Assembly: GCA_016706225.1 (NCBI GenBank)
Contig: JADJKB010000008.1
Coordinates: 558,001-622,000, forward strand
DNA: 64,000 bases
Reading direction: 5' to 3'
Origin: Myxococcales bacterium
GTDB lineage: Bacteria > Myxococcota_A > Polyangia > Polyangiales > Polyangiaceae
Positions 43,258 through 51,554 of the stretch are shown in pieces. A program made the position numbers and the translations under genes. The notes beneath the pieces were generated by a model. That model searched no databases. It worked only from the letters and a program-made list of their open reading frames with translations, and was not told where the DNA came from. Position 1 is the first letter of the stretch. Each line of letters opens with the position of its first letter.

Positions 43258-44387
43258 GCCACACCTCCCAATCGAGAAAGCTCGGGCGTCAGCGTGACGC
43301 CCACCGTATCTGCCAGTAGTTTTTCGACGACCTTGTCGTAGTCCGCGGCGGCGCCCAGGCCGGGGGCGTACTCGCGCAGGGTCTTACCCTCGGCGGGTGC
43401 CTCTTTGACCTTGATGGCGGTGCGCACCGGATCGAGGCAGCGCTCCTTGAAGTGTTCGCGCAAGGTGCCGAGGGCCTCGTGGCAGATGCGCGCCCGGGAA
43501 TCGAACATCGTCGGCAGCACGCCCCACAGCGCGACCGGGTGGCCGAGCAGGCGATTCACCTGACGGATCGTGCGCAGCACCTGGCGCACACCGACCAACG
43601 ACAGGTAGTCGCAGGCCACCGGGCACAGCACCGAATCGGCGAAACACAGCGCGTTTTGGTTCATCAACGACAGACTCGGGGAGCAATCCACCACGATGAA
43701 GTCGTAGCTCTCGCGGGCGCTCGCCAGGCGCTCCGCGAGCACGCGGTCACGCTGTCGGCGGCCTGCCAGGTAGAGCTCGGCGGCCGCGAGGGTCTCGTTC
43801 GACGGGAGCAGATCGAGGCCCGGACGAACCTCGGTCACCGCGTCGCGGATGGGCAGCCCCATCACCAGCACGTGGTACAGCGAGCGCTCGGCGCTGACTC
43901 CGAGCGAGACCGCGACGTTGCCCTGCCCGTCCGTGTCGACCAGAAGGACCCGCTCGCCACGAGCGGCGAGGCCGGCGGCGACGTTGACCGACGTCGTCGT
44001 CTTCCCGGTCCCGCCCTTGTGGTTGAAGACCGCGAGCACACGTGGCGACCCGGGGCGGCGCGACGGCCTCGCTCCGGCGCTCGGGCGGTGGTCGGCGGAG
44101 CTCGCGTTCGCAATGCGCGCGCGACACGTCTCGCTGCAGGCGTAGTGGCGGCGCCCGGCGAGATACAAGACCTCTCGGGCCAGCTCGACGGCGAAGCGAC
44201 TCCCGCAGCTGTCGCAGGCGACCAGGCCGCTCGTCGCGGCGGCGTGACTGTGCGCCAAGCAGGCCTGCGAGCAGAAGAACAGTGTCTCCGGGCTACCGCC
44301 GCCGGCCCGCGGCCGGAGCTCCGCTTGATAGCGGAACTGGACCTCGAATTCGGCGTGACAGATGCTGCAGCACGGCTTTGGTTTCAT
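43254..44387 (-). CDS. ParA-family ATPase with two N-terminal zinc fingers
   Basis: A 377-residue protein. Two Cys4 fingers of CxxC...CxxxC form (C7-C10 with C39-C43; C58-C61 with C84-C88) resemble TRASH/MYM-type treble-clef fingers. The ATPase domain follows: HKGGTGKTTTS (residues 123-133, deviant Walker A), LLVDTDGQGN (Walker A'), and FIVVDCSPSLS (Walker B). Related ATPases position DNA, proteins or organelles on the nucleoid. A GTG at 44390 just before ATG 44387 is an alternative start. No ParB homologue or parS site (TGTTTCACGTGAAACA) is seen, so chromosome partition is unlikely. Confidence 0.86.
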   Translation of the reverse strand: MKPKPCCSICHAEFEVQFRYQAELRPRAGGGSPETLFFCSQACLAHSHAAATSGLVACDSCGSRFAVELAREVLYLAGRRHYACSETCRARIANASSADHRPSAGARPSRRPGSPRVLAVFNHKGGTGKTTTSVNVAAGLAARGERVLLVDTDGQGNVAVSLGVSAERSLYHVLVMGLPIRDAVTEVRPGLDLLPSNETLAAAELYLAGRRQRDRVLAERLASARESYDFIVVDCSPSLSLMNQNALCFADSVLCPVACDYLSLVGVRQVLRTIRQVNRLLGHPVALWGVLPTMFDSRARICHEALGTLREHFKERCLDPVRTAIKVKEAPAEGKTLREYAPGLGAAADYDKVVEKLLADTVGVTLTPELSRLGGVA

Positions 44388-44459
44388 CACATCCAGGCGG
44401 CGCTTGGTTAATGAAGCGTCGTCGAATCGGATGTCATGCCCCCCGGTCCAGGGCCAAGT

Positions 44460-44942
44460 TTAGGGGCGTTCCAGCACGAAATAAACCAAACCCTGGCTGC
44501 CCTGCCGCTCGCTCGTCTGCTCGAACCCGTCCGAGTCGAAGTCAAAGTGGGTGTCGCCTGCTGGCGCCCCTGGCACGCGAGTCAGGTGCACGCGCCGCAC
44601 GTGCGGCATGGCGGCTTCGAGCAGCACCGCTCCGCCGATCACGAAGGGCTCGGGATCGAGCTCGAAGGCGAGGCGGAGCGCGGACTCGAGGTCCGGCACG
44701 GCGTGCACTCCGGGCGGCGGAGTGAACGAGCGACTGACGACGATGTTCGTCCGTTCGGGGAGTGGCGCGCCGACCTCCTCCCAGGTTCGGCGCCCCATGA
44801 GCACCACGTGACCGCTTGTGGTGCGGCGGAAGTGCTCACGGTCCTCCGGGTAGTCCCAGGGCAGGCGACCTCCGCGTCCCATGACCCCGTTCTCCGCGAC
44901 CGCGAAGATCGCTTGCAGGCAGCGCGCTCGAGCGGGGGTCAC
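44460..44942 (-). CDS. folA: Dihydrofolate reductase
   Basis: Reduces dihydrofolate to tetrahydrofolate with NADPH. It is 160 residues, the normal bacterial size. Landmarks are AIFAVAENGVMGRGGRLPW, the catalytic acid in YPEDREHFRRTT, VLMGRRTWEEVG (NADPH-binding), and PFVIGGAVLLEAAMP. GTG start. It lies 15 bases after purH on the same strand; PurH uses 10-formyl-tetrahydrofolate, so the pair joins purine synthesis to folate regeneration. Confidence 0.93.
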   Translation of the reverse strand: MTPARARCLQAIFAVAENGVMGRGGRLPWDYPEDREHFRRTTSGHVVLMGRRTWEEVGAPLPERTNIVVSRSFTPPPGVHAVPDLESALRLAFELDPEPFVIGGAVLLEAAMPHVRRVHLTRVPGAPAGDTHFDFDSDGFEQTSERQGSQGLVYFVLERP

Positions 44943-44957
44943 GCGTCCTCGCTCGAG

Positions 44958-46523
44958 TCAGTGGCGGAAGTGCCGCACGTTGGTGAACACCATGGCCAGG
45001 CCGAGTCGATCGGCCGCGGCGATCACGTCGGCGTCCTTCTTGCTCCCGCCGGGCTGCGCCACCGCGGTAACCCCTGCGGCAGCCGCGGCCTCGACGCCGT
45101 CCGGAAACGGGAAGAACGCATCGGAGGCGAGTACGCTACCGCGTGCGCGCTCTGCCGCGGTCTTGCAGGCTACCTCGACGGCGAGCACCCGCGCGGTCTG
45201 CCCGCCGCCGATGCCTGCCGTGACGAAGGCGCCGGGCGTCTCACCCGGTCGCGCGAGCACGATGGCGTTGCTCTTGACGTGCTTGCAGGCGCACCAGGCA
45301 AACTCGAGGCCGAGGAGCTCCGTCTCGGTCGGCGGCCGTGCGCTGACGACCTTGCCCGCGCGCACCTCCCCGGCACCGGTGGCGTCGCGGCTCTGCAACA
45401 CGTAGCCGCCTCCGACGCGTTTCAACGTGCGCGCGTGATGGTCACGTCCCAGCCACTCTCCGGTAGCGAGCAGGCGCAACGCGCTCTTCTGGCGCAGCCG
45501 CTCGAGGGCGGCGCTCGAGAAGCTCGGCGCGATGACACACTCGAGGAACGTCTCTGCGCAGAGCGCCGCGGTTGTTGCGTCGACCTCGCGATTGAGGGCC
45601 ACGATGCCGCCGAACGCGCTCATGGCATCGGCGTCCCGCGCTGCGCGATAGGCGTCGGCCAGCGTCGTAGCAACGGCGACGCCGCAGGGGCTCGTGTGTT
45701 TGACCACCACCGCCCCGGGGCCCTCGAGCTCTCGCACGGCGTCCAGCGCGGCCTCCGCGTCGACCAGGTTGTTGAACGAGAGCTCCTTGGCTCCGCTGCC
45801 CAGACTCTCGGCTCGGGCAAGCGAGCCCGCCGGCGCGCCGCGCTCGCGGTAAAAGGCCGCCGACTGGTGCGGGTTCTCTCCGTACCTGAGGCCGTAGGCC
45901 TTCTCCATCGGCAGCGTGAGGTACCTCGGCCAGCCATCGGTCTCACCCTCGGCGCTGAGCCAGCCGCTGATTGCCGCATCGTAGGCCGCCGTGTGAGCGA
46001 AGACCTTGGCGGCCAGGCGGCGGCGGGACGCGAGGCTCGTCTCGCCGCTGGCCTCGAGCTCGGCGAGGACGAGGGCGTAGTCCTCGGGATCACACACCAC
46101 GGTGACCCGGGCGTGGTTCTTGGCGGCGGAGCGCAACATGCTCGGGCCACCGATGTCGATGTTCTCGATCAGCTCGTCGAAGGCCGCATCTGGGCGCCCG
46201 AGGGTTTGTTCGAACGGGTAGAGGTTCACGACCACCAGATCGATGAGTCGAGCGCCGATGCGCTCCAGATCGGCTTCGTCGGTGCCTTCGCGGGCGAGCA
46301 GCCCGCCGTGTACCCGGGGGTGCAGCGTCTTGACCCGCCCGTCCATGACCTCGGGCGAGCCGGTGTAACTCTCGACACCCTCGACGGGGATGCCAGCGCT
46401 CTTCAATGCCGCGAGCGTTCCTCCCGTGGAAAGCAGGGCGACGTCGCGCTCTGCCAGCGCTCGTGCAAAATCGACGAGACCGGTTTTGTCGGACACCGAT
46501 AACAGCGCGCGTCGAATGGGCAT
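44958..46523 (-). CDS. purH: Bifunctional AICAR transformylase / IMP cyclohydrolase
   Basis: Performs the last two steps of de novo IMP synthesis. The 521 residues are full length. The N-terminal IMP cyclohydrolase (about 1-195) starts RRALLSVSDKTGLVDFA; the C-terminal transformylase contains RYGENPHQSAAFYR, LSFNNLVDAEAAL, VVKHTSPCGVAVA (the active-site KH-PCG) and, near the end, DAFFPFPDGVEAAA. It starts with ATG and lies head of folA in an operon. Confidence 0.97.
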   Translation of the reverse strand: MPIRRALLSVSDKTGLVDFARALAERDVALLSTGGTLAALKSAGIPVEGVESYTGSPEVMDGRVKTLHPRVHGGLLAREGTDEADLERIGARLIDLVVVNLYPFEQTLGRPDAAFDELIENIDIGGPSMLRSAAKNHARVTVVCDPEDYALVLAELEASGETSLASRRRLAAKVFAHTAAYDAAISGWLSAEGETDGWPRYLTLPMEKAYGLRYGENPHQSAAFYRERGAPAGSLARAESLGSGAKELSFNNLVDAEAALDAVRELEGPGAVVVKHTSPCGVAVATTLADAYRAARDADAMSAFGGIVALNREVDATTAALCAETFLECVIAPSFSSAALERLRQKSALRLLATGEWLGRDHHARTLKRVGGGYVLQSRDATGAGEVRAGKVVSARPPTETELLGLEFAWCACKHVKSNAIVLARPGETPGAFVTAGIGGGQTARVLAVEVACKTAAERARGSVLASDAFFPFPDGVEAAAAAGVTAVAQPGGSKKDADVIAAADRLGLAMVFTNVRHFRH

Positions 46524-46578
46524 GGCGCGTCGCTATCGCGAAGGACGGTGCGGCGTCAATCGTGTATGCTCCGCGGCC

Positions 46579-47133
46579 ATGCGGCGACTCCTCCTGGGCC
46601 TATCTTGCGTACTTTCGGCGGTCAGCTTGCTGGGCGTCGGGGCTTGTTCCTCGGACGACTCTGGCGGCGGGGGCAGTGGTGACACCAGCTACGAGCCGCC
46701 GGGAAACGGCGTGGGCCTCGGGGAGAGCGAGGCTTGCAAGGCCATCACCGGCGCCGAAGACGCCAAACGCGCGGAGCTGTCCTGCGGTCCGGTGACACGG
46801 CCGCCGTGCCCGACCTACCTGCAGAAGGGCAACCCGGCTTGCTCGGAGTACGATCAAGGGACGGTCAGCGCCTGTGTCGCCTACATCGCAGGGCACACGA
46901 GCTGCGCTGCGCTCACCCAGAAGAAGTGTGTCGTCAAGGTGCTGGCGGGCTCGGCGCCGAACGGCTGCCCCTCGAACGACGCGGGGCCAGATGCGGCCGA
47001 CGACGCGGAGGCGGACGCAACCCCGGACGCCGGCAGCGACGCAGAGATGGACGCAACGAGCGACGCCGAAGCCGACGCGACGGCGGACGCAACGCCGGAA
47101 GCGGAAGCCGGGACCGACGCCGCGACTGACTGA
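46579..47133 (+). CDS. Cys-rich lipoprotein with Asp/Ala tail
   Basis: A 184-residue lipoprotein with lipobox GVGAC (C23), a Gly/Ser linker (SGGGGSGD), a mid-region with about nine Cys (CKAITGAEDAKRAELSC, CPTYLQKGNPAC, CAALTQKKC), and a C-terminal acidic tail of Asp-Ala repeats (DAEADATPDAGSDAEMDA). Start ATG 46579; an upstream extension overlaps purH antisense. It is similar in layout to the protein at 20966-21469. The acidic tail may bind cations. Function unknown. Confidence 0.68.
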   Translation: MRRLLLGLSCVLSAVSLLGVGACSSDDSGGGGSGDTSYEPPGNGVGLGESEACKAITGAEDAKRAELSCGPVTRPPCPTYLQKGNPACSEYDQGTVSACVAYIAGHTSCAALTQKKCVVKVLAGSAPNGCPSNDAGPDAADDAEADATPDAGSDAEMDATSDAEADATADATPEAEAGTDAATD

Positions 47134-47175
47134 TCCCGGAATATCGCGTCCTCGGTCCGCGTGAGCGCTCGCGGC

Positions 47176-48213
47176 TCAGGTCGCGGCCGCGCGACTCTGC
47201 CAGAACGCCGCCAGATCTGCCGCGAGCGGGGACTCGAGCTCGAGTTGCGCTCCGGTGATGGCGTGGGTGAGGCGATAACGATGCGCGTGCAAGGCGTGGC
47301 GAGGCAGCTCCAGCGCGCGCAGATCGGCCTCGGTCAGCTCCCCGTCGGCGGCACGCGCCAGCATGCGCTCGTCGGGGCCGTAGAGTTTGTCGCCGACGAT
47401 GGGAGTGCCGGTGACGGCCAGGTGCACGCGGATCTGGTGCTGGCGCCCCGTGTGCAACCGGCAGCGGCTGAGGGCGTAACCCGCCACCGAGTCGAGCAGC
47501 ATCACCTCCGTGCGCGCCTCGAGGCCGCCCTGTCTTGCGACGCGCATCTTCACCCTCAGCGGGTTGTCCGTGTCGGGCTCCAGGGGAAGCTCGACGAAGC
47601 CAGCTTCGGGCACGCCCCAGGTGATGGCCAGGTAGTCCTTCTCGACGTCGAGCTCGGCGCGCCCCTTCGAGACCGCGACACTGCGGTCTTCGAGCTGTTT
47701 CTTGAAGGCGCGGTCCGAGGCGCGGGTCTTGGCTACCAACAGCAGGCCGCTGGTCTCGCGATCGATGCGGTGGATCAACGAAAAGAACTCGCCCGGGCGG
47801 GTCTTTTCCAGCTGTTTCATCACGGTGCCGTGGTGATGACGGGCAGTCGGGTGGACCGCCATCAGCGGAGGTTTGTCGATCACCAGCAGATGTTCGTCTT
47901 CGTAGACGACCGGTAGCGGTGCGGGTTCGTCCAGCTCTTCGAACGGGAGACGCCAGAGCACGACGCGATCTTCGGCGCGAACCCGGTCGTTGTGCTTGAG
48001 CTTCTTGCCTGCCGGCGAGTAGGCCGTGTTGTCGACGATGGAGCGGGCGCGGGTGCGGCTGGTGTTGCGCAGCTGTCCGGCCATGAACACGTCGAGGCGC
48101 ATGCCTTCGGCTTCCGCCGGCACCCGCACCACGCGCAAGATGGCGTCCTCGGGGATGCCCGGGGGGCGCACGAGCGCGAGCTCACTGGCTCCGGAGTCGG
48201 GAAAAGCTGCCAC
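47176..48213 (-). CDS. RluA-family pseudouridine synthase
   Basis: A 345-residue RNA-modifying enzyme. An N-terminal S4-like domain (MRLDVFMAGQLRNTSRTRAR) precedes the catalytic domain: HRIDRETSGLLLVAKT with the catalytic Asp, HPTARHHHGTV, and LHTGRQHQIRVHLAVTGTPI. RluA-type enzymes make pseudouridine in rRNA or tRNA; which uridine cannot be decided. GTG start; gap of 19 bases to argB upstream. Confidence 0.9.
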   Translation of the reverse strand: MAAFPDSGASELALVRPPGIPEDAILRVVRVPAEAEGMRLDVFMAGQLRNTSRTRARSIVDNTAYSPAGKKLKHNDRVRAEDRVVLWRLPFEELDEPAPLPVVYEDEHLLVIDKPPLMAVHPTARHHHGTVMKQLEKTRPGEFFSLIHRIDRETSGLLLVAKTRASDRAFKKQLEDRSVAVSKGRAELDVEKDYLAITWGVPEAGFVELPLEPDTDNPLRVKMRVARQGGLEARTEVMLLDSVAGYALSRCRLHTGRQHQIRVHLAVTGTPIVGDKLYGPDERMLARAADGELTEADLRALELPRHALHAHRYRLTHAITGAQLELESPLAADLAAFWQSRAAAT

Positions 48214-48232
48214 TCTGCTGCCTTCGCCTCGG

Positions 48233-49120
48233 TCAGCCGGCGCGTCGGATCTCCGTGCCCACGCCGTGGTCCGTGAAGATCTCCAGCAAGAGAGCGTGGC
48301 TCCGGCGCCCGTCGATGATGTGCACCTTCTCGACGCCAGCGCTCACCGCGGCGAGGGCACAGCGCACCTTGGGGATCATGCCCCCGCGGATGACCTGGCG
48401 AGCGATCAGCGCCTCGGCCTCGGCGGCGTCGAGCGACGACAGCAGCGCGCCGGTCTCGTCCTTCACCCCGTCGACGTCAGTCATCAGGACGAGCTTGGCA
48501 GCACCGAGGGCGCCGGCAATGCGCCCGGCCGCGGTGTCGGCGTTCACGTTCAGCGCGAGGCCTGCCTCGTCCACCGCGATCGGCGCGATGACGGGCAGGA
48601 AGCCGCTGTCCAGGAGCTTGTCCACGATGCGAGGCTCGACTTCATCGACATCGCCCACGCGTCCCAGATCGACCAGCACATCGCCGCCCGCCGCGTCTTT
48701 TGCTGGCACCTCCGCCAGGCGATGTGCGCGCATGAAGTGGTCGTCCTTGCCGCTGAGTCCGACGGCGCGCCCGCCGTGTTTGCAGATCAGCCCGACGATG
48801 TCCTGGTTGACGGCGCCGCCGAGCACCATCTCGACGATGTCCATCGTGGCGTCGTCGGTGACACGCAGGCCGGCTTGAAACGACGAGTCGAGCCCGATGC
48901 GCGCGAGCATCTGGTCGATCTGGGGTCCACCCCCGTGGACCACCACGATCCGGATGCCGACGTAGCGGAGCAAACACACGTCGCGGGCGAAGCTCTCCTT
49001 GAGCTCGGCGTCCACCATGGCGTGCCCGCCGTACTTGACCACGAAGGTTCGGCCGTGAAAGCGCCGGATGTAAGGCAGCGCTTCGTGGAGAATTTTGGCC
49101 TTTTCGACCAGCAGTTCCAT
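48233..49120 (-). CDS. argB: Acetylglutamate kinase
   Basis: Phosphorylates N-acetyl-L-glutamate in arginine synthesis. The 295 residues are standard length. Motifs: VVKYGGHAMVD, IRIVVVHGGGPQI, RVTDDATMDIVEMVLGG, NVNADTAAGRIA (substrate-binding), VLMTDVDGVKD and GGMIPKV. ATG 49120 was preferred over an upstream codon in a non-coding-like frame. Followed by the RluA-type gene; the GlgA-like gene is divergent, about 145 bases away. Confidence 0.96.
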   Translation of the reverse strand: MELLVEKAKILHEALPYIRRFHGRTFVVKYGGHAMVDAELKESFARDVCLLRYVGIRIVVVHGGGPQIDQMLARIGLDSSFQAGLRVTDDATMDIVEMVLGGAVNQDIVGLICKHGGRAVGLSGKDDHFMRAHRLAEVPAKDAAGGDVLVDLGRVGDVDEVEPRIVDKLLDSGFLPVIAPIAVDEAGLALNVNADTAAGRIAGALGAAKLVLMTDVDGVKDETGALLSSLDAAEAEALIARQVIRGGMIPKVRCALAAVSAGVEKVHIIDGRRSHALLLEIFTDHGVGTEIRRAG

Positions 49121-49265
49121 CGCCAAGGAGCGTAGTCCAGGCGGGGCGAGTGGAGAAGAACGGGCTGCCCGCCGGGGCGCCGGACCCGCTTCGACCCGGC
49201 GCCACAGCCACAGCCCGAAGGGCAGGGGGGACGCACGCGGGGTGTCGTGATAGACCGCCCCCACG

Positions 49266-50690
49266 ATGGAAATCTTGATGGTCGCGCTCGAGCTCAGCCC
49301 GTTCGTCCGCGAGACGGAGGCGGCTGACGCCGTCCACTCGTTGGCCAAGGCGATGCGGCAGCTCGGACACAACGTCACCGTGGCGATCCCCCGCCAGCCT
49401 GGCTTCGAGGAGTCCGGGCTCTTGATGGCGCGGCGCCTGACGCCGCTGCCACTGCCGGACGGCGGTGAGGTTCCGGTGCTCGACGCGCAGCTGCCTTCGG
49501 GCGTGCAAGTGACCCTGTTCGACGCCCCGGTCTTGTTCGATCGTCCGGGTGTCTACTCGGAAAATGGCGTCGACTACCCCGACAACGCCAAGCGCTTCAC
49601 CCTGCTCTCACAGGCGGCCGCGGCACTGGTGCGGCAGCGCGCCCAGCAGGGCACGGCGTTCGACATCGTCCATTTGCACGACGCGCCGGCGGCGCTCGTG
49701 CCCCTGGCGCTGGGCCGAATTCCCGGGCCGCCGGTGCCCACCGTGCTGACGATTCACGACGCCGCACGTCAGGGCAGCTTCGACAGTGATCAGGCCGAAG
49801 ACCTGCTCGCCGAGATCAAGAAGGACACGTCGCTCGCGGTGGACGGCAAGCCGAACCTGCTGCGAGCAGGCATCGCCCACGCCGACGCGGTGACGACGGT
49901 CTCGCCCACGTACGCGACGGAGCTCGCCAGCGGTTTCGGAGATTTCTCCCGCGCCGTCGCCGCTTCCGGCAAGACCATCGTGGGCATCACGCAAGGGATC
50001 GACTACGCCGTCTACAACCCCGCGACCGACGCGGCGCTGCCGAGCCGCTACGACGCGGAGGACGCAACCAACAAGGGGATCTGCAAAGGCGCCGTGCTGC
50101 GCGAGCTGGAGCTGCCCATCGACGTCACCCGGCCGCTGCTCTTGATCGACGGTCCGCTGACGCACGAGCGGGGAGGGGAGCTGCTCGTCGGCGCCCTCGC
50201 GGGGCTCTTGAAGAACGATCTGGCGATCGTCGTTGCGTCCGAGCTCACGCCTGCCCAGGCCAAGAAACTTCGCCTCCTGCGCACGCGCCGCCCGGACGAC
50301 TTTGCGCTGGTCGAGCGCCCGACTGCGGCGGGTGTGCGGCGCCTGTATGCGGCCGCCGATCTGGCGCTGATGGCTCCACGCCTGGCACCCTCGGGCCAGG
50401 CGCAGCTCATCGCTCAGCGCTACGGCGCGTGGCCGATTGCGCGGGCTGTCGGTGGGATCCTCGACACGGTGGTCGACTGTGAAGCGGAGCTCCTGACCGG
50501 CACGGGTTTCCTCTTCGACGAAGAGACCGAGGCTTCGCTCGCGGGGGCGGTGGCGCGTGCCCTCGCTGCCTACGCCTCGCCGTCAATGCCCCGGCTGCGG
50601 CGTCGGGTCATGCGACTCGACGTCGGCTGGGATCGCCCCGCTCGCCGCTACCTCACGGTGTATCGGCAGATCCTCGGCGCCGGGCGCTGA
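49266..50690 (+). CDS. Glycogen-synthase-like (GlgA-type) protein, probably catalytically dead
   Basis: A 474-residue GT5/GT-B protein; it aligns with GlgA throughout (MEILMVALELSPFV at the start, VHLHDAPAALVPLAL, ADAVTTVSPTYATEL, RYGAWPIARAVGGILDTV). Catalytic landmarks are changed: the KTGGL loop reads RETEA (R15), the Arg/Lys pair in the SRLTxQKG motif reads GPLTHERG (P297, R302), and the Glu in the FEPCGL motif is Ala (A374, LAPSG). These residues contact ADP-glucose or the acceptor, so normal activity is unlikely. It may have a regulatory or a different glycosyltransferase role. ATG start. Confidence 0.8.
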   Translation: MEILMVALELSPFVRETEAADAVHSLAKAMRQLGHNVTVAIPRQPGFEESGLLMARRLTPLPLPDGGEVPVLDAQLPSGVQVTLFDAPVLFDRPGVYSENGVDYPDNAKRFTLLSQAAAALVRQRAQQGTAFDIVHLHDAPAALVPLALGRIPGPPVPTVLTIHDAARQGSFDSDQAEDLLAEIKKDTSLAVDGKPNLLRAGIAHADAVTTVSPTYATELASGFGDFSRAVAASGKTIVGITQGIDYAVYNPATDAALPSRYDAEDATNKGICKGAVLRELELPIDVTRPLLLIDGPLTHERGGELLVGALAGLLKNDLAIVVASELTPAQAKKLRLLRTRRPDDFALVERPTAAGVRRLYAAADLALMAPRLAPSGQAQLIAQRYGAWPIARAVGGILDTVVDCEAELLTGTGFLFDEETEASLAGAVARALAAYASPSMPRLRRRVMRLDVGWDRPARRYLTVYRQILGAGR

Positions 50691-51554
50691 GGGGGGCGCA
50701 GTCTTCGCCCAGGTGCGCAGGTGCATCAGTGCACCCAGCCACACACTCCGTAGGGCGATCAGGCCGAAGATGACCGCCTGATGGACCAAGGTGGCGGCCG
50801 TCACCCGCGCCGCACCCGTTCGACCCACATCGATCGCGCCAAGCAACGCGCCGCCGCCGAGCGCGAGGCACAAGCCCGCCACGAGCAGAAACGTAGCGAG
50901 CGCGAGCATGACGAGGGCATGCTGCCGTAGGCTGCGGAGCGCAGCCCGGAGCGCGGCGAGCACGCGTGCGCCGCCGGCCACTTCGACTCGGGCGAGATCC
51001 TCGATTACCCCCAGCCCCAGCACGATGCACACGGACAACAGCGCCAAGCCGAGCTGCGCGAGGTCGGCACGACGTTCGTCCCAGACCAGATCGAGTCGGC
51101 GGCCGAGCGCGCCGATGCCGAGTGCCGCGATGACCGCGATCAGTCCCTGGAAGAACAGGCGGGCGCCGAACAGCACGCTGAGCCGAGGGAGCAGCTCGAT
51201 ACCACGCCGAGTCCACTCAGCCGGGCCGGTCCGGCGCGGCTCCGCCAGCGCACACAGCAGGCCGCCGACGGGGATCAACGTCAGCCACGCCAGCACTCCA
51301 CCAATGATCAGGGAACCGCGGAGCTGGGACGCGAGCACCGGCAATGAACCTCTGATTGCATCCAACAGCTCCAGCCCACCGGGCTCGAACAGGATGGCGT
51401 CACCCCGCGGATGGGACGTGGCCCCTTGGCTCGTGAGCGCCCGCGAGAGCGGGCTCGCCAGGATCCACGCAACGAGCAGGCGGAGCGCCCAGACGCAGCC
51501 GACCGCGCGAATGGCCTTTCGCGTCGCTACGAATCCGGACCGGAGCGCACTCAT
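50583..51554 (-). CDS. Integral membrane protein, unknown function
   Basis: A 323-residue protein with about five or six TM helices (about residues 20-37, 85-102, 125-150, 168-185, 212-235 and 247-270) separated by Arg-rich loops, then a hydrophilic, probably cytosolic tail (Pro/Ala/Asp-rich). I do not recognise its family. It begins four bases inside the M1 peptidase stop (ATGA), so it is translated with it, last gene of the long minus-strand run. Its 3' end overlaps the end of the GlgA-like gene by 108 bases on the opposite strand. Confidence 0.7.
   Translation of the reverse strand: MSALRSGFVATRKAIRAVGCVWALRLLVAWILASPLSRALTSQGATSHPRGDAILFEPGGLELLDAIRGSLPVLASQLRGSLIIGGVLAWLTLIPVGGLLCALAEPRRTGPAEWTRRGIELLPRLSVLFGARLFFQGLIAVIAALGIGALGRRLDLVWDERRADLAQLGLALLSVCIVLGLGVIEDLARVEVAGGARVLAALRAALRSLRQHALVMLALATFLLVAGLCLALGGGALLGAIDVGRTGAARVTAATLVHQAVIFGLIALRSVWLGALMHLRTWAKTAPPSAPGAEDLPIHREVAASGAIPADVESHDPTPQPGH

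Noticed and set aside
42946..44387. Chromosome partition locus or replication origin
   Set aside because: No ParB, no parS, no dnaA, gidA or DnaA-box cluster near the ParA-type gene.
44436..46502. Long open frame antisense to purH and folA
   Set aside because: Shadow of two clearly identified enzymes; no recognisable domains, and composition (His/Arg/Gly) fits antisense GC-rich codons.
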